Origin: a virus
IMG/VR virus record: IMGVR_UViG_3300028840_002330
Location: 1 to 28,762 of that record
DNA length: 28,762 nucleotides
Strand: one strand, 5' to 3'
Both the position numbers and the translations under genes were made by a program. The notes under the pieces were generated by a model. That model had not been told where the DNA came from. It did not search any database and saw only the letters and a program-made list of their open reading frames with translations. Below are positions 22,177 to 28,762 of this stretch, in pieces (the first letter of the stretch is position 1; the number at the start of each line of letters is the position of its first letter).

Positions 22177-22847
22177 CGGTGCCCCTCCACGAATTCGACC
22201 GCCTCACGAGCAGTTGCCGGCATCTTCTCAACGGCCACCACTGCGTGTCCGTCTGAAGTCAAGGAGCCAACGGCGAGCAGGGGGAGCTGTTTGCCCTCGG
22301 CTGTTTCCAGATACGGGACCAGCCACGTCGGCGTCTTCCCCGTCTGGCTGTCCTTCAGGTCGTCGTCGACTATCCTGTACCAAATCCCTTCCTTCTCCAG
22401 ATGCTTGCGAAGCGCCAGAAGCGTCGTCGCCTGAGAGGGCGTCCTCTCTGTCGATTCCTCGATCACTACCACCGCCAGCTTTCCGGGCACCGGCGGTGGA
22501 GGCGGAGGTGGGGGCGGGTGGCCCTCGCCGATCACGGTTACCGTCAAGCTAATGGGTTGGAAAAATTTTTCGTCCCACTTGATCAACATCCCGAGAATTT
22601 CGTACTCGCCAGGCTTCAAGGCCCGAAACATCGCGTGACCGTCATGGATTCTGGGTGGGCCAGCGGTTACGCGGGACGTGGGGAAAAACTTCGCCACAGC
22701 GCCCTCCGGGACATCCTGAAACTCATACCAGACAGGCTCGCCAGCCACCACCTCGACGGGGCCAACGATTGTTGCCTGCCCGTAAGCCGTCGCAGCCATG
22801 AGGCAAAGCAGAGCGGACAACAGAAAGCGGAAAGCGGTTCTTGACAT
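22173..22847 (-). CDS. Signal-peptide protein with Ig-like domain, poly-Pro linker and C-terminal alpha/beta domain
   Basis: The ATG at 22847 follows two AAGGAG-type sites. Residues 1-23 (FRFLLSALLCLMAATAYG core) are a Sec signal peptide, with an early Arg. Residues about 26-105 form a beta-sandwich (VEVVAGEPVWYEFQDVPEGA, MFRALKPGEYEILGMLIKWD). A run of nine prolines links it to a C-terminal domain of about 105 residues (LAVVVIEESTERTPSQATTL, TPTWLVPYLETAEGKQLPLL). The latter resembles a thioredoxin-like fold without the active-site cysteines, an impression only. It shares a four-base overlap with the cysteine peptidase gene, so the pair are co-translated and may interact. Exact function is unknown. 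Confidence 0.65.
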   Translation of the reverse strand: MSRTAFRFLLSALLCLMAATAYGQATIVGPVEVVAGEPVWYEFQDVPEGAVAKFFPTSRVTAGPPRIHDGHAMFRALKPGEYEILGMLIKWDEKFFQPISLTVTVIGEGHPPPPPPPPPVPGKLAVVVIEESTERTPSQATTLLALRKHLEKEGIWYRIVDDDLKDSQTGKTPTWLVPYLETAEGKQLPLLAVGSLTSDGHAVVAVEKMPATAREAVEFVEGHR

Positions 22848-22879
22848 GCTTTTTGCTCCTTTTTACTCCTTTGTAGTCA

Positions 22880-22942
22880 GCCCGGTGACAATCCGCCGCC
22901 GCCGCCCCGGCGACTATTCGCCGGCCCGGTGACAATCCGCCG
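22880..22942. repeat. 19-bp direct repeat flanking a perfect 7-bp hairpin
   Basis: GCCCGGTGACAATCCGCCG occurs at 22880-22898 and 22924-22942. Between them lies CCGGCGA-CTAT-TCGCCGG (22907-22924). The 137-bp gap between neighbouring genes contains nothing else that I recognise, apart from the two ribosome-binding sites of the downstream gene. Confidence 0.7.
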
Positions 22943-22984
22943 GCCCACCTCGCGGCTGCGCTCCTGTACGGCGTGGGGGCGTAA

Positions 22985-23278
22985 TCAAAACATCAAGATG
23001 AACTTCATCACGATTTCAAGAATAGCCTCCACAAACGCCAGAATCGCGTCCCAGTCGACGGAGGGGTCTCCGAACGCTTGCGGGTTTTCTCCCACCAGTT
23101 TGTCGATCACGAACGCCGAGGCAACCGCCAAGTCCGTGTCTTTCGTCAATTCGCCAGAGTCAATCCCAGCCTTTGCGATTCTCCGAATATTGAGAAAAGT
23201 CAGCCCCATTTCACGGCGCTGTCGCCGGGATAACCCTTTGCGGAATCCTTGGGGCTCTCCTACTGTTTCGTCACTCAT
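22985..23278 (-). CDS. Hypothetical small helical protein, 97 aa
   Basis: The ATG at 23278 follows AAGGAAAACAGATT, an acceptable site. The sequence is basic at the N-terminus (FRKGLSRRQRREMGLTFLNI), acidic and helical in the middle, and ends with a hydrophobic helix (ILAFVEAILEIVMKFILMF) at the very C-terminus, long enough to touch a membrane. No family is recognised. The preceding gene codes for a protein of similar size and also Val/Ile-rich helices, so the two may work as a pair. Confidence 0.5.
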   Translation of the reverse strand: MSDETVGEPQGFRKGLSRRQRREMGLTFLNIRRIAKAGIDSGELTKDTDLAVASAFVIDKLVGENPQAFGDPSVDWDAILAFVEAILEIVMKFILMF

Positions 23279-23354
23279 AATCTGTTTTCCTTGCTTTGTG
23301 GTTCGGGGGCTTCACGCTGTTGACGTCGGGACGAGCAACCGGCCCCACCGACTG

Positions 23355-23720
23355 CTATTTTGCAAATACCCGATCGAACAACCACGACACGGTCGGCCGG
23401 ATGGCCTCACCGATCGTGCGGTCCACGAAGTCTTCAATCGCGTTTGGCACCCACGGAAGATCGAGCGGCTTGATTTCACGTATGTAGAACTCGTCTACGA
23501 TGTCCAGCAACAACATCTTTTTGTCGTCCTCGGACGCCACGATGGGCTCCACGATTTCGATGACACTAACGGCGACGACCTGCACAATTCCCCAAATATC
23601 AGAGATGGTCACACCATCTGAAAGCCGCGACTTGGCGACCTGCCATACAAAAAACACCTGCTCCCTGATCTGCTCATACAAAACCTGATTAGAAACACTC
23701 AAATTCAACGCAACACTCAT
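23355..23720 (-). CDS. Hypothetical helical protein, 121 aa
   Basis: The second of two adjacent ATGs (23720) fits the AAGGGG site better. The protein is mostly helical with hydrophobic stretches (IWGIVQVVAVSVIEIVEPIV at about 44-63) that could be membrane-associated but are interrupted by charges. The C-terminal half is acidic (VDEFYIREIKPLDLPWV). I do not recognise a family. It lies just after the zinc-finger mini-protein gene. Confidence 0.5.
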   Translation of the reverse strand: MSVALNLSVSNQVLYEQIREQVFFVWQVAKSRLSDGVTISDIWGIVQVVAVSVIEIVEPIVASEDDKKMLLLDIVDEFYIREIKPLDLPWVPNAIEDFVDRTIGEAIRPTVSWLFDRVFAK

Positions 23721-23752
23721 CATTCACCCCTTTGGGAAAAGAAACGGTTTGA

Positions 23753-23932
23753 CTATTTCGTAATTACGCCGTCGCGCTTACAGCCACGGCAAACGGGACA
23801 CGGACATTCTTGCTCACCCGATTTGGAAACAAATGCCACGACTCCACTGCCACCACAATGTTCACACGGCCGTGGCCCGTGCATCTCTTGCACCTTCGTG
23901 ATCCGATCCGCTGTCCTCACAACTACCACCAT
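23753..23932 (-). CDS. Small zinc-finger protein, DnaJ-type CxxCxGxG style (59 aa)
   Basis: The ATG at 23932 opens a 59-codon frame ending in TAG at 23753; a second ATG 16 codons later (AAGG eight bases upstream) is an alternative start. The sequence contains PCEHCGGSG and CPCPVCRGC about 20 residues apart, matching the Cys-x-x-Cys-x-Gly-x-Gly zinc knuckles of DnaJ-like and other zinc-binding mini-proteins. The paired knuckles make chance unlikely. It fills what would otherwise be a 315-base gap between two helical proteins. Partners are unknown. Confidence 0.6.
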   Translation of the reverse strand: MVVVVRTADRITKVQEMHGPRPCEHCGGSGVVAFVSKSGEQECPCPVCRGCKRDGVITK

Positions 23933-23958
23933 CGTCTACCAGATTGTGTTTTACAGTC

Positions 23959-23986
23959 GCCCTGCCCGGGATTGCCCGGGCAGGGC
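23959..23986. other. Perfect 12-bp inverted repeat (hairpin) between genes
   Basis: GCCCTGCCCGGG (23959-23970) and CCCGGGCAGGGC (23975-23986) flank the 4-base loop ATTG. On either strand the T-run expected for an intrinsic terminator is missing (minus strand continues GACTGTAAAACA). It may stabilise the 3' end of an RNA, act as a factor-dependent terminator, or bind a protein. Confidence 0.6.
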
Positions 23987-24035
23987 TAACCGCCTCTGAC
24001 AGCCGGGGGCTACGGCTGCAACGTCACTCGTGGCT

Positions 24036-24608
24036 TCACACTCCTGCTGCGGATGCGTCACGTTCCGGCTGCTTGATCGGTCCACCCGCCTCTTCAACAA
24101 TGTCTGCCGTTCGGGAACGAGGACCGATCCAGTTGTGCAATTTGCGGGCACCGACAAACTCGCGAATCTTCTCCAGTGACGGCAGTTCCGGCCCCGAGAT
24201 GTGCCGGGCCAAGCCGCAGTCGATCAGATTGCGCATGTCGTAGACCCATGTTTTCAGTGCATCAGGAGACAGGTCGCGAACCACCGTTTCGTCCCATGGC
24301 TGGCCACCCTTCAAAAATTCAGCATACTGCTGCAAAACGGGCTCGATCGCCTGCCAAATCGCTCGTCCCTCGTCGGTTTCCTTGAGCGGATCAAAGCGTC
24401 GACCAGTCTGTTTCGCAGGATCGATCGCCAGGCAGATGCCGGGGATGTATCCTTCCGGCAACGCGGCGTGCAGCGCCGCAAGGGACTCGTGAGCACTGCG
24501 CCCCGATAATGCGTGAGCATTCCACCGACCACGAAGCCGTTCACCGAGCGGGCCGAAAAGGGCATGCTCGTTGTGGGGTCCAGCGATTTCGATAATTGTT
24601 TCAGCCAC
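24036..24608 (-). CDS. Hypothetical protein, 190 aa
   Basis: The GTG at 24608 has GGAGG nine bases upstream. The protein is mainly helical, soluble and without signal or membrane segments: GERLRGRWNAHALSGRSAHE in the first third, an acidic middle (EGRAIWQAIEPVLQQYAEFL), and RNLIDCGLARHISGPELPSL in the last third. I do not recognise it. It is the first gene after the capsid terminator, so it may mark the beginning of the cargo block, or be a capsid accessory protein by position. Confidence 0.6.
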   Translation of the reverse strand: MAETIIEIAGPHNEHALFGPLGERLRGRWNAHALSGRSAHESLAALHAALPEGYIPGICLAIDPAKQTGRRFDPLKETDEGRAIWQAIEPVLQQYAEFLKGGQPWDETVVRDLSPDALKTWVYDMRNLIDCGLARHISGPELPSLEKIREFVGARKLHNWIGPRSRTADIVEEAGGPIKQPERDASAAGV

Positions 24609-24630
24609 CGTGTAATGCCTCCAGGTTCAG

Positions 24631-24678
24631 AGAAAAGAAAAATGCGGGCCCCGGAACGATTGAAATTCCGGGGCCCGC
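24631..24678 (-). terminator. Intrinsic terminator after the capsid gene
   Basis: On the minus strand GCGGGCCCCGGAA (24678-24666) and TTCCGGGGCCCGC (24656-24644) form a perfect 13-bp stem with a nine-base loop, followed by ATTTTTCTTTTCT. It lies 17 bases after the stop of the capsid reading frame. Strong hairpins after the capsid gene are common and separate high capsid expression from downstream genes. Confidence 0.95.
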
Positions 24679-24694
24679 CATATCGCATGCGGGG

Positions 24695-25846
24695 CTATGC
24701 TTGTCCCGCCGTAATCTTGCTCATCGAGCCGCTTAGCTCATTCTGTCCACCGAAGCGGGCACGCACCAGAATCATTTGCTGATTCTTGCGGGCCAGTTCC
24801 TTGTCCTCGGTGACCACTCGCACTTCCAACCCCTGCCGGCGATAGAGCCGGTAACGGTTCAGGCAGCAGAAGAGGATTTCGGCATTGCTCAGCGATTCGT
24901 TGATCGCGTAGCGATGACCCAGGATCGCATAATCCTCGTGCGTGTTGGTTTCCATGCCGAAGACGCGGCGGGCGTCCGTCTCGCTGACGTCGATCGACCG
25001 GGCCCGCTGATAGCTGGTTTCCGTGCCGATGAAACAGGTCCGACCACCTGCCCGCCGGGCTTCCGCCCGGTACTGCTTGGCCACGCCAAACAGCAGGGCT
25101 TCATAATCACCCACTGTCTGGGCGGCACCTGCGGTACCTTCTGGCGTAATCGCCGAAACACCCGAGGTGTTCAGCAATCCGGTCGGGCGGGCCGTACCGC
25201 TACCGGTCGCGATGACGTTGTCCATCTCGGCCTGGAACCGCTGGCCGTAGTTGTTGACCAGGATGTTGCCCACACCCACCGGCGAATCGGCCTCAAAGTC
25301 CAGCCCGATTTCGATGGCCCCGGTCAACGGGAAGATCGTGGTATCCAATGCCGCGATCAGATCATCCGTGTCAAACAGCGAGATTTGCGAGCCCTCGGCA
25401 ACACCCCACGACAGGGTCGGATTGCCGACACTGAACCCCTCGATTCGACGCCGCGTGGCGTTCCGGATGCTGACGTAGGGGTACAGCTCGCCATGGAGCA
25501 GGGGCGTCAGAACGGCCGCGTCGTCGAACTCAATCGGCACCGCTTCCAAGCCGCCCGAACCTGTGGTAGTGGCATCATCCAGCAACGCCTTTCGCTGAAT
25601 GTCACTGAGCTTTTGCCCATAGGGATCAAGCCACTGGCGGGCGTCGTCCAGGCTGTCATTCCAGTCGAGCGGCCCCACGAACTTGCATTCGTGAACGGCA
25701 TAATCACAGAGCTTCTTGTCGATGTCTCGCATCCGATAGGAATGCGGAACCGGTCGGCCCGAACGCCGAAACGCCGCCGCCACCATCTTGCGAAACCACG
25801 CACCGGTAATCGCCGAAACGCCGCCGCCACCATCTTGCGAAACCAC
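24695..25846 (-). CDS. Major capsid protein (HK97 fold), C-terminal frame after a 47-bp duplication
   Basis: This 383-aa frame carries the capsid shell domain: GGLEAVPIEFDDAAVLTPLL (about residues 95-114, the early conserved strand-turn of Phage_capsid proteins), LSWGVAEGSQISLFDTD, EMDNVIATGSGTARPTGLLN (the characteristic G-T-G-x-x-x-P-x-G-L motif) and the C-terminal ARFGGQNELSGSMSKIT. In the sequence as given it is separated from the N-terminal part by a frame shift. Removing one copy of the 47-bp duplication at 25764-25857 joins both frames without any stop and gives a single 577-aa protein starting at 26475. The GTG at 25846 is an in-frame codon and not a convincing start. Confidence 0.9.
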   Translation of the reverse strand: MVSQDGGGGVSAITGAWFRKMVAAAFRRSGRPVPHSYRMRDIDKKLCDYAVHECKFVGPLDWNDSLDDARQWLDPYGQKLSDIQRKALLDDATTTGSGGLEAVPIEFDDAAVLTPLLHGELYPYVSIRNATRRRIEGFSVGNPTLSWGVAEGSQISLFDTDDLIAALDTTIFPLTGAIEIGLDFEADSPVGVGNILVNNYGQRFQAEMDNVIATGSGTARPTGLLNTSGVSAITPEGTAGAAQTVGDYEALLFGVAKQYRAEARRAGGRTCFIGTETSYQRARSIDVSETDARRVFGMETNTHEDYAILGHRYAINESLSNAEILFCCLNRYRLYRRQGLEVRVVTEDKELARKNQQMILVRARFGGQNELSGSMSKITAGQA

Positions 25847-26475
25847 GCACCGGTAATCGCCTGGCTGCGCTCGGTCGGCATGTTGATCGGACGGGCACCA
25901 GGCCCTTCGGTCGCCGTCTTGAGCTGCTGATCACCCATCGTGTTGCGGAGATGCTCCTTGCTCGACTTGGCCCACGTGGCCGCCGTTCGCGTGTCGTCGA
26001 ACTGCTCGACCACCGACTTGACGCGGATGTTATAGCCGTCAGCCGCACCGGCACCATCAATACCAGCCGTGCCGGCCTTAGTCATTGTGTCGGCCGGATT
26101 CGGGGCACCATTCTTGGTTGCCAGCGGCGGGGTGTCATCTGCCGGGGTGTCGTCGGCCTTGGTGTCAGCGGGCGGATCATCGGCCTTGTCGTCACCTTCG
26201 GCCGGCTTCAACAGGCTGCCCAAGGCGTCCAGCTTTTCGTTCAGCGGACCGAGATTAGCATCAAACGCCTTCTTGACCTGCTCGTCCACCATCGCGGCAA
26301 TCCGGGCCTCGGCACCCGCCGCCTTGGTGGTCATCAGCTTCTTGAGCGTGTCCAGGTCCAGATCGCCCTTGGTGATCGCGTCGCTGACCGCCTTGCGAAT
26401 ATCGTCATCCGCCGCATCGGCCGCCACGTTCAAGTTCTCAACTGCGTACTTTCGCAGAGCTTCGGTAATTTCCAT
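25507..26475 (-). CDS. Major capsid protein, N-terminal (delta/scaffold) frame, broken by a duplication
   Basis: The ATG at 26475 has GAGG seven bases upstream. The first 220 or so residues are the scaffold-like delta region: helices (MEITEALRKYAVENLNVAAD, ARIAAMVDEQVKKAFDANLG), an acidic/Pro linker with D-D-x-P-A-D repeats near 95-120, then a segment ending RSQAITGAWFRKMVAAAFRR just before the shell domain. In HK97-like phages this region is removed by the prohead protease. After the repeat the frame continues into unrelated residues to 25507, so only the portion to about 25811 is real. Whether this is a natural lesion or an assembly error is open. Confidence 0.85.
   Translation of the reverse strand: MEITEALRKYAVENLNVAADAADDDIRKAVSDAITKGDLDLDTLKKLMTTKAAGAEARIAAMVDEQVKKAFDANLGPLNEKLDALGSLLKPAEGDDKADDPPADTKADDTPADDTPPLATKNGAPNPADTMTKAGTAGIDGAGAADGYNIRVKSVVEQFDDTRTAATWAKSSKEHLRNTMGDQQLKTATEGPGARPINMPTERSQAITGAWFRKMVAAAFRRLPVRGFARWWRRRFGVRADRFRIPIGCETSTRSSVIMPFTNASSWGRSTGMTAWTTPASGLIPMGKSSVTFSERRCWMMPLPQVRAAWKRCRLSSTTRPF
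25764..25857. repeat. Exact 47-bp tandem duplication inside the capsid gene
   Basis: The 47-bp unit at 25764-25810 is repeated without change and without a gap at 25811-25857. Since 47 is not a multiple of three it shifts the frame. One copy alone gives an uninterrupted capsid gene. Confidence 0.97.
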
Positions 26476-26512
26476 TGGGTATCCTCAAAATGAAAGGAAG
26501 GACCGCAGCAGG

Positions 26513-27910
26513 CTACTCCCACATGCTGTCTGTTTCTGTTTCTCGCACAATGTCTGCCATGGCCCCCAATTCGCGAATCGTGACGTCCAACGCGACCCGG
26601 GATTGAGCCGGGGTCATTTGGGCGGTAGCGCCGCAGATTTGCTTGGTGCAGAGAATGATTTGTTCGCCGGGAGAAAAATCCGCATGCGGTGCGCACAGTT
26701 TCTCGACGACTTGTGGCTGAATTTCGACTTCCGCGACGTCCCCCGTCCATTGCGGCTCATCATCGGAAACCTCCCAGTTCATACGGTAGCACGGATAGTC
26801 CTTGCTGCCGTATTCATGGATGCAGACCACCGCTTCATCGTTGAATGTTGCGACAAGCTCGGTCCAACTGTCGGTGCTGACCTTGTGGCCTTTTGCTCGC
26901 AAGTAGTCGGCCGCCGAATCCCGTAACTTATTGCGAATCCATTCAAAACTACCCGGCAGGTGATCGTCCATGCCAGCTAGTTTCGTTGCCAAATCGGGTG
27001 CCGACGCCGGCTCCACGTTCTCAGTTGCTTTTGCAGGGCCGCCGGTATCGTCGGCACCCGGTAGTTCGCCGGCCGGATTATCGTGATCGTCCGTTGTGGC
27101 CTTAGTATCAGGCTCCGCGTCGCCCTTGGCCGCCAAATCCTGGCCGTTGACCTTGACGGACAAGTCGATGTTGACGGGTACCTGGACAGGGCGAGCGTCG
27201 TAGTAGTTTTTCGCCCACGACTTGACCAACGGAGTCGTCAAGCTGCCTTCGCTGTAGGCTTCCACCACGCCATCGACGTTCGACGGGATCGAAACCAGGC
27301 TGCCTTCGCGAATCTCGCCCTTGTGGACATGCCACCCGGCCGGGGGTTCGTTGGCCGATTTGCCTTCGATGGGCTCGAATTCATACGGCTTGAATCCGTG
27401 GCTCATCCGCAGGCAGCCGGCCTTGGTTAACGTCGCCGCATCACGGCCCAACGGGGTGTCCACAATGCCGAACTTCACGCGAATACGGTCATCGTTCTGG
27501 CCCAGCAATTCCAGGTGCTTGCCGATCGGTTGCATGGGCAAATGCTGCCACAAGAGCGGCATCTGGTTGTCAACCTTGAGTCCGGCCGGCTCCAGAATGT
27601 CGCCGTCGCGGTCCTGTCGCTTGCTGGTCAACGTGCAGTCGAACGACATGCGGAATCCATCAGGAAGATCGGTGCCTTCGTTGATGCTGCCGGTGACGTC
27701 CTTGGTGTCCCCCATCAATTCATCGCAGTATGTCAACCGGCCGGCTGCTTCCTTGACGGCTTTTCGCCATTCCTCCAAGGAAAACAGGTCACCATACAGG
27801 CAACCCTCGACCGACTTCAGATAATGCGACGCCAACCCGATCCCCCAGCGAGTCGTGGTGGATCGGGTCTTAATGGACTGGAGCAGGTTGTCAAGTGGCG
27901 TATCAGGCAT
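26513..27910 (-). CDS. Prohead protease (HK97 family, U35/S78) with long C-terminal extension
   Basis: The ATG at 27910 opens a 465-aa protein. Residues about 85-225 are the protease: SKRQDRDGDILEPAGL (96-111) is the typical strand with a D-R-x-G-D turn, H123 in LLWQHLPMQPIGK (119-131) is the catalytic His, and S204 in REGSLVSIPSN (201-211) the catalytic Ser. The remaining 240 residues contain an acidic, disordered stretch and a further domain (FEWIRNKLRDSAADYLRAKG, VVEKLCAPHADFSPGEQIIL) not usual for the family, perhaps a scaffold-like or capsid-docking part. It directly precedes the capsid gene, as expected. The substrate would be the capsid delta domain. Confidence 0.85.
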   Translation of the reverse strand: MPDTPLDNLLQSIKTRSTTTRWGIGLASHYLKSVEGCLYGDLFSLEEWRKAVKEAAGRLTYCDELMGDTKDVTGSINEGTDLPDGFRMSFDCTLTSKRQDRDGDILEPAGLKVDNQMPLLWQHLPMQPIGKHLELLGQNDDRIRVKFGIVDTPLGRDAATLTKAGCLRMSHGFKPYEFEPIEGKSANEPPAGWHVHKGEIREGSLVSIPSNVDGVVEAYSEGSLTTPLVKSWAKNYYDARPVQVPVNIDLSVKVNGQDLAAKGDAEPDTKATTDDHDNPAGELPGADDTGGPAKATENVEPASAPDLATKLAGMDDHLPGSFEWIRNKLRDSAADYLRAKGHKVSTDSWTELVATFNDEAVVCIHEYGSKDYPCYRMNWEVSDDEPQWTGDVAEVEIQPQVVEKLCAPHADFSPGEQIILCTKQICGATAQMTPAQSRVALDVTIRELGAMADIVRETETDSMWE

Positions 27911-27964
27911 TGCGTTTGACTCTCATAATGTATCCTGGGTTGCACGGCACCATAGGGTGAAGAC

Positions 27965-28408
27965 CTAGCCGTCCACCGCCAATGCCACAAACTGAGCCTC
28001 CGTAATCGTGATGGTGGCCGTGCCTAATCCGTTATGGACGACATACACTTGTAGGGCTCCAGTGTCGCTTGACGCAACATCCACAAAGCCCTGGAAGCTG
28101 ACGCTTGCAGGCCGACCAGACGCCACGGAATAATTCGTGCATTTCATGCCCGTGACCGCCGATGCGTCTTTGTACAACTGAAAGCTGATAGATGTCGTCG
28201 AATCATCCACGTCAACACTGGCAGTAAACGAAACAAAATAACGGCCAGGTGGGCATGTCAACTTACCAGTTGCGCCAGTTTCCGTGATACTTGCGTCGCC
28301 GTGCCTGTTTCCCAGCGCCGTCCAGGTGATGGGGAAAAGTGCAGCAGTCGCAGTAATTATCTCTGCGGTCGTATTCGCCGCGATGTATACTCCACCATTT
28401 ACGCTCAT
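27965..28408 (-). CDS. Jelly-roll-like (C1q/TNF-style) virion protein
   Basis: The ATG at 28408 follows CGGAG by eight bases. The 147-aa product is beta-rich: ITWTALGNRH, CPPGRYFVSFTASVDVD, ISFQLYKD, a central segment with SVSFQGFVDVASSD, and the closing TITEAQFVALAVDG. The C-P-P-G-x-Y-x-V-S-F...L-Y-K-D pattern recalls the C1q/TNF jelly roll, which in phages is used for decoration or head fibres. It is a diverged tandem copy of the gene at the right edge (same L-Y-K-D and E-A-Q-F-x-A-L motifs). Being just upstream of protease and capsid genes it may be a head protein. Confidence 0.65.
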   Translation of the reverse strand: MSVNGGVYIAANTTAEIITATAALFPITWTALGNRHGDASITETGATGKLTCPPGRYFVSFTASVDVDDSTTSISFQLYKDASAVTGMKCTNYSVASGRPASVSFQGFVDVASSDTGALQVYVVHNGLGTATITITEAQFVALAVDG

Positions 28409-28457
28409 ATGATTACTCCGTCAGGTTTCCCTGGTAATGGTGACAAGGAAACGGCGG

Positions 28458-28762
28458 TTAATCCACCAGCAACGCCGTGAACTGGGCTTCGCTAATGACG
28501 ATGTCATTGCCGCTGGCGTCCGTGGCGTCCACGTAGACCATCACGTCCCCCGAATCAGCTGATTGCGATGCGTTGGCAGCGTTGATATCCACCAGGGCCG
28601 TGATGCTGACGTTAGTGGGCCGGTCTGCCGCCTGCGAATCCACGCTGGCCTTAGCTCCGGCGATCGCGGTAGGCGTCGCCACCAAGTCCTTGTAAAGCAG
28701 AAAGCTCACAATGCCCACGCTGTCGCCAGACGTACCAGAAACCACTTCGGTTTCCACACTAG
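28458..28762 (-). CDS. Second jelly-roll-like protein, N-terminus cut by window edge
   Basis: The frame is open to the end of the window, and alignment with the downstream copy shows that about 60 N-terminal residues lie outside. Matching parts are VSFLLYKD compared with ISFQLYKD, VSITALVDINAA compared with VSFQGFVDVASS, and VISEAQFTALLVD compared with TITEAQFVALAVD. A GTG at 28757 exists but would delete conserved strands, so it is not the real start. The two genes are tandem paralogs, probably subunits of one decoration or fibre structure. Confidence 0.7.
   Translation of the reverse strand, partial: SVETEVVSGTSGDSVGIVSFLLYKDLVATPTAIAGAKASVDSQAADRPTNVSITALVDINAANASQSADSGDVMVYVDATDASGNDIVISEAQFTALLVD

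Noticed and set aside
23959-23986. Hairpin as an intrinsic terminator
   Set aside because: The stem is perfect, but neither strand has a following T-run, so I list it only as an inverted repeat.

Overview
The window is a structural-gene region of a tailed double-stranded DNA phage or prophage with a long non-contractile (siphovirus-type) tail. Every gene I support lies on the minus strand, so transcription runs from high to low coordinates, and many genes overlap by 1-4 bases or sit directly adjacent. The morphogenesis set is recognisable: prohead protease, HK97-fold capsid protein, head-tail connector, stopper, gp10-like neck protein, tail terminator, tail tube, two-frame tail assembly chaperone, tape measure and tail-tip proteins. 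Terminase and portal are not in the window and probably lie beyond the right edge; no integrase, tRNA, rRNA or CRISPR array was seen. The host is uncertain. Serine-rich virion proteins, proteins with export signals, and PKD, LamG and beta-helix domains recall Planctomycetota-associated sequences, but that is an impression and not a proof.

Layout in transcription order. (1) 28762-24630: two tandem beta-sandwich proteins (the first cut by the window edge), prohead protease and major capsid gene, closed by a strong intrinsic terminator. The capsid gene carries an exact 47-bp tandem duplication that breaks its frame. (2) 24608-19037: a cargo block of small unknown proteins, an uncalled 59-aa zinc-finger protein, a signal-peptide protein, a papain-like cysteine peptidase, an EF-hand protein, a membrane/coiled-coil protein and a secreted beta-helix protein. 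(3) 19040-13886: four proteins with Ser-rich tails or linkers (LamG; PKD plus beta-helix; a duplicated N-terminal domain with and without a chymotrypsin-like protease). (4) 13873-10946: connector genes with an embedded SAM methyltransferase, then a small membrane protein. (5) 10928-5058: a good sigma70-like promoter followed by a terminator-like hairpin, then the tail genes, including a textbook -1 frameshift signal in the chaperone gene and a tail protein with about 200 residues of Thr-Ser-Ser repeats. (6) 5051-1: a Cys-rich protein and a glycan-type cassette (CMP-Kdo synthetase-like protein, possible glycan-modifying protein, type II phosphomannose-isomerase-like cupin, DXD glycosyltransferase, a Tat-signal mini-protein and a second SAM methyltransferase that runs off the left edge).

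The most notable points are the A-AAA-AAC slippery site with a well-spaced hairpin; a virion-type serine protease tethered through a poly-Ser linker next to a protease-less near-copy; at least six Ser-rich proteins sharing a genome with sugar-activation and transfer genes, suggesting that the virion itself may be glycosylated; and the insertion of a large adhesin/peptidase block between capsid and connector genes. All functional statements come from motif reading; no database search was possible.
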